Shown: positions 15,865-23,398 of the stretch, one piece after another
Layout of the letters: every line of letters starts with the position of its first letter
Numbering within the stretch: position 1 is the stretch's first letter
NCBI GenBank assembly: GCA_963589425.1
Contig: CAVAKZ010000032.1
Location: 1-27,457 of the forward strand
Source of the DNA: CAKRJP01 sp963589425
GTDB lineage: Bacteria > Bacillota > Clostridia > Lachnospirales > Lachnospiraceae
Direction of reading: 5' to 3'
Length of the DNA stretch: 27,457 nt
Position numbers and translations under genes: made by a program
The notes under the pieces: generated by a model
Seen by the model: the letters and a program-made list of their open reading frames with translations, nothing else
Database searches by the model: none
What the model was told of the DNA's origin: nothing

Positions 15865-16965
15865 TTAGGTCGCTTCCTCTGTCCATCTATAAGCACAAAG
15901 CGGCACTTCCTTGATTTTCCCTGAAAAATAATCCATCAGTTCCTTTTTATTCTTTCCTGAATCAAGAAAAAGAATGGGCATATCAGATTCATAATCGTTT
16001 TTCAAAAGATTTTTAAGCACAAGGAAGCATGCATCCATTGCAGCCTTATCTTTGTAATAATACCAAGGTATTTTGATATATCTGTCATCGTCCTCAATCA
16101 GAATCATGGCAAGAATTCGATCCTTATTTTTGCAGATGATACTTCCGGACAAATGATCTGCTTTTATGTCTGCGTAAGGGATCTGGAAGAATGAATCATA
16201 GGGCGCATTCAGCAAAAACGGCAACACCTCATCTTCTTTCACTTCCTCTAAAAACGTCACACTCATGTCGTTTTTTTTCTCAAGTACTATTTTCTTAAGA
16301 TTTGACGACATTCCAAGTTCACACATGAATTTCTTTTTGTCTAGGGCAAAACCAGTTCCTTGGAGACTGGTCTTTTTTCCTCCTCCCATATCCAACAGAT
16401 AGATTGGCAGCTTATTTTCCTTTGTCGTCTGGCTAATATAGCTTCCAACACTCTCCAGAATAGCCTCTTCCCTTACATCCAAGCATGTATCTACCCTGCG
16501 GATGAGAATATACTCCGGAAAGATCTCTACTATACCAAATCCCTCCAGCATTCCATCTGTCTCGTCATAGACACCGATTCCTGTCAGCCTGTCATTTAGA
16601 ATGCCCTGTACCTCTTCATTATCCATATAGGAGATGCAGACATTCATTTTTTCTGCTCCCAGAACTTCTGCAACCAGCCTGACTTCTCTCCCTATCAGCC
16701 CATTGATATCATAAAATGCCGGATTTCTTTTTTCATAAAACTTATCAAACTCATTTTTCGTCTCAATAGCGTCCACGTAAGTCTCTTTCTCGACTCTTTT
16801 TTTATAAAAATCCAGAAATGCCGCCTTGTATTCATCCGACAGAGCCCTCATCCGTTCCTGCAGCTCCGCCGCCACTTTCGCATCTACCTTACTATAAATG
16901 TACATTCTCCAGTCGTTGGTGGATTCATCAATAAATCTCAATTCACCTGCTGTCAATTCTCTCAT
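15865..16965 (-). CDS. Unrecognised protein, possible tandem GNAT fold
   Basis: I do not recognise this 366-residue soluble protein with certainty. The middle third (about 120-240) has the look of a GNAT acyltransferase: strand GIGVYDE, a long strand pair around GFGIVEIFPEYILIRRV, a helix DVREEAILESVGSYI, strand PIYLLD, then GTGFALDKKKFMCEL, where GNAT proteins often end. A second, weaker strand-helix pattern follows (about 250-360). The classic acetyl-CoA loop (Q/RxxGxG/A) is not clear in either half, so it may be inactive or something else. GAAAGGCAGG lies about 12 bases upstream of the ATG at 16965. It follows the ART-like gene by 47 bases and probably shares its transcript. Confidence 0.45.
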   Translation of the reverse strand: MRELTAGELRFIDESTNDWRMYIYSKVDAKVAAELQERMRALSDEYKAAFLDFYKKRVEKETYVDAIETKNEFDKFYEKRNPAFYDINGLIGREVRLVAEVLGAEKMNVCISYMDNEEVQGILNDRLTGIGVYDETDGMLEGFGIVEIFPEYILIRRVDTCLDVREEAILESVGSYISQTTKENKLPIYLLDMGGGKKTSLQGTGFALDKKKFMCELGMSSNLKKIVLEKKNDMSVTFLEEVKEDEVLPFLLNAPYDSFFQIPYADIKADHLSGSIICKNKDRILAMILIEDDDRYIKIPWYYYKDKAAMDACFLVLKNLLKNDYESDMPILFLDSGKNKKELMDYFSGKIKEVPLCAYRWTEEAT

Positions 16966-17012
16966 TTTCTATATACCTGCCTTTCTATAGACGATAATTA
17001 TCCATGCCACAT

Positions 17013-18236
17013 TTAGCGTTCCCGATAATTGATAACCGGCTCACTTTTGCAGATATTACCAACTCCTGCATACTCAAGCAAAGAATTAGTGGAAAGTGCT
17101 TTTCTGTCCGTTGTGCAATAATATTCCACCACATCCCCTGACTTATTGTCTGGAGTCTTAACCCGAACGGTATTATATCCAAGAAATGCCAGTATAATCG
17201 AGGATCCCAAAAAGCCCTCAGCAGCACCTCGTTTCACATTGGTGTCGGCCCAAAAATTAAACTTTGCAAAAGCCTGGGGATACTTCTCTCTAATCATTTT
17301 CATTGCCGCCGGAACATCCGCCTGCTCTATTACTTTTGCATGCTCATTCAAAGTGAATGTAAACTGTACAGAACCTACATTTTGTGCATATAACCAGCTA
17401 TGTTCACTTGCTTTTAGGTCCTCTTGTTCAATATCCTCTTGCTTTTCCACTTTCCTTGTAGCTGTATAAATTCCCTGTCCATAGCCGCCAAAGCTATAAT
17501 ACTGGCGTTTTTTCCCCAGCATCTGAGCTACCACGTTTCCCATATTCAAATTTTTTTCTTTATTGATACTGTGAAACATTTTAACACGATTCGGGAATCT
17601 TTCGATCTCTGTCTCGATATTTTTGCATATTCTCGGCTTGTGCTCAGACCATCCAAGGGCATTAAAAAATCTAGTGGACATAATATCTGTCTGATCCTCG
17701 TCCACTCCGCCCGGATAGGATAAAGCCGAAAAGATCTGCTTCATTTGCTGATCCAGTTTTCCGCGTTCCTCCTCCGTCAATTGGATTTTTCCTTGTAAAT
17801 CCAGGGAAATCAGTCTGTAATGCGCCTTGCAGGCCTGATTAATCAAATCGATTGATATACAATTCTGCGTAAGTTTTAATTTCTTCCCTGCTCTTGTCAG
17901 ATAATTTCCACAGTTGTCCTTTAAATTCTCAAATGTACTGTCTACAAGATCCTTTAAATCCTGAATACTCTCTTCATCCAGCTTCTCCTCTATTTCCTCA
18001 CCTTCGGCTTCCTGCAGGATATTATCCTCCTGCTGATTAGCAATCTCTTCCTCTTCTTGAACATTAATCTGATTCTGTTCTTCCTGAAGGTTAATCGCAT
18101 TCTGCTCCTGGTCTTCCTGGATATTAATCTGGTCCTGGTCTACATTCAGATTGGCATTCTGGTCCTCAACTGTTAAAACAGCCGCCTGGGCATCGGCCAA
18201 TAATAGATTCACCTGCTCAGCGACCTGCTTAATCAT
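17013..18236 (-). CDS. ADP-ribosyltransferase-like protein with Q/N/E repeat segment, main part of a frameshifted gene
   Basis: 407 residues. The N-terminus (25-75) is a low-complexity run of degenerate units such as INIQEDQEQ and INVQEEEE. A helical part follows, with LKDNCGNYLTR. The C-terminal half resembles ADP-ribosyltransferases: His222 in MFHSIN, the FGGYGQGIYTA block (249-259), FTLNEHAKVIE (294-304), AFLGYNTVRV (350-359) and VEYYCTTDRKAL (370-381), the order in which many ART toxins show their core strands. I do not see a convincing catalytic Glu, so activity is uncertain. The frame extends upstream of the ATG as GRKRKAM, and the preceding gene ends four bases into this one, so the two are probably one gene. 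No signal peptide is visible. Confidence 0.5.
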   Translation of the reverse strand: MIKQVAEQVNLLLADAQAAVLTVEDQNANLNVDQDQINIQEDQEQNAINLQEEQNQINVQEEEEIANQQEDNILQEAEGEEIEEKLDEESIQDLKDLVDSTFENLKDNCGNYLTRAGKKLKLTQNCISIDLINQACKAHYRLISLDLQGKIQLTEEERGKLDQQMKQIFSALSYPGGVDEDQTDIMSTRFFNALGWSEHKPRICKNIETEIERFPNRVKMFHSINKEKNLNMGNVVAQMLGKKRQYYSFGGYGQGIYTATRKVEKQEDIEQEDLKASEHSWLYAQNVGSVQFTFTLNEHAKVIEQADVPAAMKMIREKYPQAFAKFNFWADTNVKRGAAEGFLGSSIILAFLGYNTVRVKTPDNKSGDVVEYYCTTDRKALSTNSLLEYAGVGNICKSEPVINYRER

Positions 18237-18748
18237 TGCCTTACGTTTTCTTCCGGCCCGCTGATTGGATGCTTCTCTGAAATATAGGTTGCACAGCTAC
18301 TCTGCAGATTCTCTAGCAATGTTACTCTTTCTTTTGGTGCAGACTTATGCACCATTAAGTTGTAGAGTTCCAAATCGGTAACAACGCTATTATATTCGTC
18401 GGAATTTTCCTTGCCTCTGGAAGATTTTTTCAAGAAAATTTCTAAAACACTTAAATCAAAAGGAGCATAATACTTTGCATCTTTCTCTTTATATTTGCCC
18501 TGACGTGCAATCTGTTCATAAATTGACACATCCGTTTTTGTCTGCCAGGCCCTTTCTATCTGTTTTTTTCGTTCCTTATGTTCTGCCTCTTTCGCCCTCC
18601 ACTCTTCGGCGGTCATCGTCTGCTTTTCCAAATTTAGGAAACGCGAATTCATATCTCTGTAGCCGAGATCTACATCTTCTTCTTTTCTAATCTTGGCATA
18701 GTCAGTTTCATAACGTTCCAGTTTCTTTTGTTCCTCTTGATATCCCAT
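18233..18748 (-). CDS. N-terminal part of the frameshifted ART-like gene
   Basis: The 171-residue helical, highly charged piece begins MGYQEEQKKLER with a strong AAAGGAGGG site before the ATG. Near its end, LENLQSSCATYISEKHP resembles the LKKHCKTYLDQR stretch of the kinase-like protein at 14314. In that protein the stretch is followed by a GxxRRxxMVK segment. Here the frame ends SGPEENVRQ-stop, while the -1 frame over the same bases reads GRKRKAMIKQ, the expected continuation. A single lost base near 18250-18262 would therefore rejoin this piece to the next one, giving about 578 residues. No well-formed promoter is visible upstream. Confidence 0.6.
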   Translation of the reverse strand: MGYQEEQKKLERYETDYAKIRKEEDVDLGYRDMNSRFLNLEKQTMTAEEWRAKEAEHKERKKQIERAWQTKTDVSIYEQIARQGKYKEKDAKYYAPFDLSVLEIFLKKSSRGKENSDEYNSVVTDLELYNLMVHKSAPKERVTLLENLQSSCATYISEKHPISGPEENVRQ

Positions 18749-18900
18749 TGATGGCCCTCCTTTAAGATTTCAACACCAAATTTTCACCATATTCTTAATT
18801 CTTTGTATATATTTGTTTCTCACTACTCATATATACGAAGAATCCTGCAAAGAAGATAAAGCCATTTTCATCCAGAATGTTTCTTGCACCTTTCCCAAGA

Positions 18901-20832
18901 TTACTGTTCAATTTCATTATATGCGCAAACATTCCGGGAAATCGTTTGAATAACAAGTTTTATGTCCAGAGGTTTAGCAAGATGCGCATTCATTCCCGCT
19001 TTCTTAGTTGCTATCCTGTCTTCTGTAAAAGCATTGGCCGTCATCGCTATAATCGGAATCTTTGCCGCATCAGGCCTAGTCATTTCACGGATAATTTCTG
19101 TTGCCTCATAGCCATTCATAAGGGGCATCATGATATCCATGAGAATCAGATCAAATTCAAAAATCTCACTCTTTGCAAATGTTTCCACAGCCTCTTTCCC
19201 ATTTCTTGCCTCAACGACGGATACCCCTTCTTCCTCAAGCAGGAATTTTGCAATCTCCATATTCAGGTCATTATCTTCCACCAAAAGTATCTTTAATCCA
19301 CTGATAGAATCTGATATTTCCCCAGTTTCCTCATTTGTTTCTTTCTCTTCACCATTATCAATTTCAAAGGGGATAATGACATCAAAAGTACTTCCTTTAT
19401 CTTTTTCACTTTCCACGGTAATTTTGCCACCCATCTTATCTGTCAGTTTTTTTGTAATTGACATACCAAGTCCCGTACCCCCGTACTCCGAACGAACCGT
19501 CTCATTTTCCTGTGTAAATGGCTCAAATATATGCTCTACAAACTTCGGTGACATGCCAACTCCGGTATCCCGGCATTTAAACTCAATATTCACCATATTT
19601 TCATTATATGGAATTTCTCTGCATGTAATATAAATTTTCCCGTTTTCTTTGTTATATTTGATTGCATTACTCAGAATATTGGTCATGATTCTTTTGTAAT
19701 GAACCGGACTTCCAATCAACCTATAATGGGGCACATTACAATCTTCTTCTATAATCTCAATTCCTCTAACTTCAGCCTGTCTGCTGACAAGCGTAAAAAC
19801 ATTTCTGGAAACGGCTTGCATATCAAATGGCACATGTTCCAGAACAACCTTTCCTGATTCCAGCTTATTCATATCCAGAACTTCGTTGATAAGTTCAAGA
19901 AGTTGCTGTGCCGATTCTCTTATTTTTTCCTTGCACTCATCCCTTTTGTTGATATCCTCCCGACACCGTTCTGCAACATCCAGCATTCCAACAATACCAT
20001 TCAGCGGCGTACGGATATCATGACTCATGCGCAGCAAAAAGTCTGTTTTTGCCCTGTTTGCCTTCTCCGCCTCCTGCATCGCAGCAAGCAGCTTTTCCTG
20101 ATATGCTTTTTCCCTTTCCCTTGTTATTTTTAGTTCATTTAAAGCATTTTTTAATTCTTCGTTTTCCTGCAGGATATAAATCATATTTTTCATCTTGCCG
20201 GCATCCAATGCAAAAAGACAGAAAACCATACCATACACAATAGATAGTCTGCCCAGCCATTCAATGTCATATCTTGTGGACAAAATAGTAGCTGAAATGA
20301 TAAAGAATGCAATCAGCAGCAATATCGCGGTATTTATTTTTTCATTTTCTCTATGCCGTTTAACAATGTAATATACAAATATCAACACATATCCTATTAC
20401 TACAACTACAAAAATCCACCCTAAGGGTCCTCTGACGAAACGATTCGTATTACTAAACGAATAAACCTTATCTGTAAAAAATGGGGACAGGGCACAAACT
20501 ACACAAAGCCATACCGGAATTGCTAAGATATACCGAGCTGCCCTGTTATTTTCATGGGGCCAGATGAATCGTACAAACAGATATACCAACATAGTCCTAA
20601 GAACATATGCAGCTGCTGATAATAGAATACGGGAAACAGTCGGTTCACTCCAGTATCTTGTTACTTTCTCTAGGTTAAATATAATCAGTTCCGCACATTC
20701 ACAATAGAAAATATTCATAAATTTGCGAACGTCCTCTTTGTCTAATACATTCTCTTTATTTAAAATAACCCAGATAAATATCAGGCCTATTAATTCTGCA
20801 AAATTATTACTCAAAAACTCTTCCACAGTCAT
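18901..20832 (-). CDS. Membrane hybrid histidine kinase with C-terminal receiver
   Basis: Sensor kinase of 643 residues. The first 215 form about six hydrophobic segments without a large external domain, so it may sense a membrane or intracellular signal. A coiled coil (about 222-262) leads to HisKA with the phosphorylated His271 in SHDIRTPLNG. The ATPase domain has N-box Asn389, DTGVGM (422-427) and GGTGLGM (451-457). The receiver at about 514-635 has LVEDND, phosphoacceptor Asp566 in LMDIMMP and Lys620 in AKPLD. No DNA-binding partner or Hpt protein is adjacent. The ATG at 20832 has AAGGGGAAC upstream, and the leader holds three GTGATAAAAG repeats. Confidence 0.93.
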   Translation of the reverse strand: MTVEEFLSNNFAELIGLIFIWVILNKENVLDKEDVRKFMNIFYCECAELIIFNLEKVTRYWSEPTVSRILLSAAAYVLRTMLVYLFVRFIWPHENNRAARYILAIPVWLCVVCALSPFFTDKVYSFSNTNRFVRGPLGWIFVVVVIGYVLIFVYYIVKRHRENEKINTAILLLIAFFIISATILSTRYDIEWLGRLSIVYGMVFCLFALDAGKMKNMIYILQENEELKNALNELKITREREKAYQEKLLAAMQEAEKANRAKTDFLLRMSHDIRTPLNGIVGMLDVAERCREDINKRDECKEKIRESAQQLLELINEVLDMNKLESGKVVLEHVPFDMQAVSRNVFTLVSRQAEVRGIEIIEEDCNVPHYRLIGSPVHYKRIMTNILSNAIKYNKENGKIYITCREIPYNENMVNIEFKCRDTGVGMSPKFVEHIFEPFTQENETVRSEYGGTGLGMSITKKLTDKMGGKITVESEKDKGSTFDVIIPFEIDNGEEKETNEETGEISDSISGLKILLVEDNDLNMEIAKFLLEEEGVSVVEARNGKEAVETFAKSEIFEFDLILMDIMMPLMNGYEATEIIREMTRPDAAKIPIIAMTANAFTEDRIATKKAGMNAHLAKPLDIKLVIQTISRNVCAYNEIEQ

Positions 20833-20890
20833 CTTATGTTCCCCTTCTTGTTAGATTGATTGGTCCTCTGCAAATGTGTATCAGGTATTT

Positions 20891-20920
20891 CTTTTATCAC
20901 CTTTTATCACCTTTTATCAC
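20891..20920 (-). repeat. Three tandem 10-bp repeats in the kinase leader
   Basis: CTTTTATCAC is repeated three times without change (GTGATAAAAG on the minus strand). They lie between the predicted transcription start near 20930 and the hybrid kinase start at 20832. Two of the junctions create AAAAGGTGAT, which resembles a ribosome binding site. Confidence 0.75.
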
Positions 20921-20936
20921 CCATCTATATACTTAT

Positions 20937-20965
20937 AGTATGTTTATTTGGGGGAATACTGTCAA
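20937..20965 (-). promoter_or_regulatory. Candidate promoter of the hybrid kinase gene
   Basis: Minus strand: perfect -35 TTGACA (20965-20960), 17-base spacer, imperfect -10 CATACT (20942-20937). It overlaps the 142-base gap after the LysR gene, which runs in the same direction. Confidence 0.5.
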
Positions 20966-20974
20966 TAAAAACAG

Positions 20975-21850
20975 CTAATCCATATCCCTATATTTTAAAT
21001 ATTTTATAAACATTTTAACCGCCGGATTCAATTGACTCCGGTCCTTCATTGCCAATACAATTTCCCTAAAATATGGTGTTCGGAATGGACGAATTGCAAT
21101 CTGATAGGGTATATGCTTCAAAATTAATTCCGGAAGTATGCCAATGCCTAACCCTTTTTCAACCATTGACATAATTGCGTAATCCTCCCAGGTTGTAAAA
21201 CGAATATTCGGATGTGCATTATAGGTTTCAAGCAATTCAGATACTTCTGTCTTTCCTCCATGCTCCAATAGCAAAAAAGGTTGTTCATTCAAATCTTTAT
21301 AATCCAGAAATCCCTTCTGAGCCAACGGATGATTTTGTGGTAAGACAGCCTTATATTCATCCTGCTTCAAAGAGATTACATCAAAGTTATTGGCTGAAGG
21401 CAGGCGCAGAAATCCGCAGTCTACACGTCCCTCATCAATCCATTTTTCCACCTCATCATAATCTCCTAAGAGCATTTCATAATCAATCCCAGGATAATCC
21501 TTCTGAAACTTTGAAAATATATTGGGAAGCCAGTTGATGGCCACACTGGAAAAGGTGCCGATTCTGACCATGCCACTTTGAATGCCATTCATTGCATGAA
21601 TCTTTTGCTGCATATCTTCAAAATCTTTTAATATTTTTCTTGCATAGGGCAAAAGTTGTTCACCGGGAGAGGTCAGACAAACTCCTTTTTTTTTCCTTTG
21701 TAACAGGTTAAATCCCCATTCTTTTTCCAGATCTGCAATCATCTTACTGATAGAAGACTGGGCGTAATCCAAACTCTCAGCTGCTTTCGTAAAACTTCCT
21801 TTATCCACAGTTTCAACAAAAGCAAGATACTTCAGTAAATTATTGTCCAC
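20975..21850 (-). CDS. LysR-family transcriptional regulator
   Basis: DNA-binding regulator of 291 residues. The N-terminal winged helix-turn-helix is typical (YLAFVETVDKGSFTKAAESL, then YAQSSISKMIADLE), followed by the linker helix and a type-2 periplasmic-binding-like effector domain from about residue 90. The start is a GTG at 21850 with AGGAATGG upstream; an ATG nearby is out of frame. It is divergent from the MATE efflux gene, the classic arrangement for a LysR protein and its target, with 110 bases between the starts and an inverted repeat in the gap. The inducer cannot be read from the sequence. Confidence 0.93.
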   Translation of the reverse strand: MDNNLLKYLAFVETVDKGSFTKAAESLDYAQSSISKMIADLEKEWGFNLLQRKKKGVCLTSPGEQLLPYARKILKDFEDMQQKIHAMNGIQSGMVRIGTFSSVAINWLPNIFSKFQKDYPGIDYEMLLGDYDEVEKWIDEGRVDCGFLRLPSANNFDVISLKQDEYKAVLPQNHPLAQKGFLDYKDLNEQPFLLLEHGGKTEVSELLETYNAHPNIRFTTWEDYAIMSMVEKGLGIGILPELILKHIPYQIAIRPFRTPYFREIVLAMKDRSQLNPAVKMFIKYLKYRDMD

Positions 21851-21906
21851 TTTTCTTTTTCCATTCCTTTTTTCGATGCCATTTATTAAGTTTATTCGCT
21901 TTTTCT

Positions 21907-21928
21907 ATTATAAGGATTGAAATATAAT
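21907..21928 (+). promoter_or_regulatory. Inverted repeat and -10 box between lysR and the MATE gene
   Basis: ATTATA (21907-21912) and TATAAT (21923-21928) form a dyad with a 10-base gap. The right half is also a perfect -10 box for the MATE gene, 33 bases before its ATG, with a poor -35 region. This fits activation by the divergent LysR protein. Confidence 0.4.
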
Positions 21929-21960
21929 AAGGCAAGAAGATTTGGAAAGGATTGAATAAT

Positions 21961-23298
21961 ATGAATCACAAGACAAAAAACATAGACATGCTGACCGGCT
22001 CCTTATACAAGAATATACTTCTTTTTACAATTCCTATCGCCCTAAGCAGTATGCTTCAACAATTATTTAATGCAGCGGATACTGCAATTGTAGGTTTTTT
22101 TGATACATCGGCTTCTCTTGCTGCCGTAGGCACCAATGGTGAAATTATTGCTTTGATTGTATCTTTGTCATCTGGATTATCTGTGGGGGTAAATGTGCTG
22201 ATTGCACGTCAGATCGGACAACATAAAGACCATGATATGGCATCCACTATCCAATCGACAATGCTGCTGGCTGTCGTCATAGGCCTAATTGGTCTTATTA
22301 TGGGACAATGTATTTCTGCCCCCTTACTTATGCTTATCAAGACTCCCTCTGATATTCTTGATACCGCTAGTATTTATCTTAGAGTATATTTTATTGGATA
22401 TCCTTTTTTAATACTCTATGATTTTACTTCTGCAATATTTAGAGCCTACGGAAACAGTCGTTATCCATTCTTTGCCCTTACTCTGTCCGGAATTGCAAAT
22501 ATATTTTTAAATCTCGTATTAGTTGCCGGATTCAAGATGGGTGTCCTGGGAGTTGCTATTGCTACAGTGATATCTACTATGCTCTCTGCACTCCTTATGC
22601 TTTGCCGATTAAAAAAAGAAATCTCGACATTTTCTTTTTCTTTCTGTAAAGAAAATCTTCATTTCAACTATCTATTGGATGTTCTAAAAATTGGGATTCC
22701 TTCAGCCCTTCAAGGTGCTGTTTTCTGTTTTGCAAATATCTTTGTACAGGCTTCTGTAAACCAATTCGGATCTTCCGCAATCGCAGGCTGTACAATTGCT
22801 ATGAATTTCGAATACTTTGCTTATTACGTGATTACTGCATTCGGACAGACCGCAACTACTTTTATCAGTCAAAATCATTCTGCCGGACAATATAAAAGAT
22901 GCAAAAAAATCATATGGACCTGTATGGTTTTTTCGGTTTTGATTAGTCTGATTATTATCGAACCCCTTATTATATTTCAGGATTCTTTTGTAGGAATTTT
23001 TTCGTCGGAAGCAAGTGTTATACAAAATGCCAAGCTACGCATTATGTGTATTCTCTTTTTTGAACCACTGTGCAGTTTTTATGAGATTCCGGCAGGTGTA
23101 TTAAGAGGCACCGGCCACTCTTTATACCCGGCTATTGCTACAATCCTAGGAACCTGTTGCTTCCGTATCCTCTGGATATATACTATTTTCAGACAGCATT
23201 GCCAGTTAAATATTCTATATTCTGCTTTTCCTATTTCCTGGATACTAACAATTATTCTAATCATAATTGGCTATGTTATAATAAACTCAGATATCTAA
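21961..23298 (+). CDS. MATE-family multidrug efflux transporter
   Basis: Membrane antiporter of 445 residues with about twelve helices, expected to export drugs or metabolites using a Na+ or H+ gradient. MATE features are visible: the start LTGSLYKNILLFTIPIALSSMLQQLFNAAD (shown in part: LFTIPIALSSML), ADTAIVGFF, GYPFLILYDFTSAIFRAYGN, and the second-half repeat KIGIPSALQGAVF. I start it at ATG 21961, which has GGAAAGG ten bases upstream, rather than the in-frame TTG at 21952, which is too close to that site. It is divergent from lysR and probably controlled by it. Confidence 0.93.
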   Translation: MNHKTKNIDMLTGSLYKNILLFTIPIALSSMLQQLFNAADTAIVGFFDTSASLAAVGTNGEIIALIVSLSSGLSVGVNVLIARQIGQHKDHDMASTIQSTMLLAVVIGLIGLIMGQCISAPLLMLIKTPSDILDTASIYLRVYFIGYPFLILYDFTSAIFRAYGNSRYPFFALTLSGIANIFLNLVLVAGFKMGVLGVAIATVISTMLSALLMLCRLKKEISTFSFSFCKENLHFNYLLDVLKIGIPSALQGAVFCFANIFVQASVNQFGSSAIAGCTIAMNFEYFAYYVITAFGQTATTFISQNHSAGQYKRCKKIIWTCMVFSVLISLIIIEPLIIFQDSFVGIFSSEASVIQNAKLRIMCILFFEPLCSFYEIPAGVLRGTGHSLYPAIATILGTCCFRILWIYTIFRQHCQLNILYSAFPISWILTIILIIIGYVIINSDI

Positions 23299-23330
23299 TC
23301 TGGCCTGTTTTCTTTCTTGCATTCTCATGC

Positions 23331-23351
23331 ACTTTTATAGCAACTTTATAG
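23331..23351 (+). repeat. Short direct repeat before the MocR gene
   Basis: ACTTTTATAG (23331-23340) and ACTTTATAG (23343-23351) are adjacent direct repeats in the 100-base gap between the MATE and MocR genes. MocR proteins often bind direct repeats near their own gene, so this is a possible operator. It may also be chance in AT-rich DNA. Confidence 0.25.
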
Positions 23352-23398
23352 CGCAACCAATATTGAGTATGGTCATTTCAATATATTGGAGGTTTTTT

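Noticed and set aside
18797..18919. 40-codon minus-strand frame overlapping the stop of the hybrid kinase gene
   Set aside because: No ribosome site and no recognisable similarity; probably chance.
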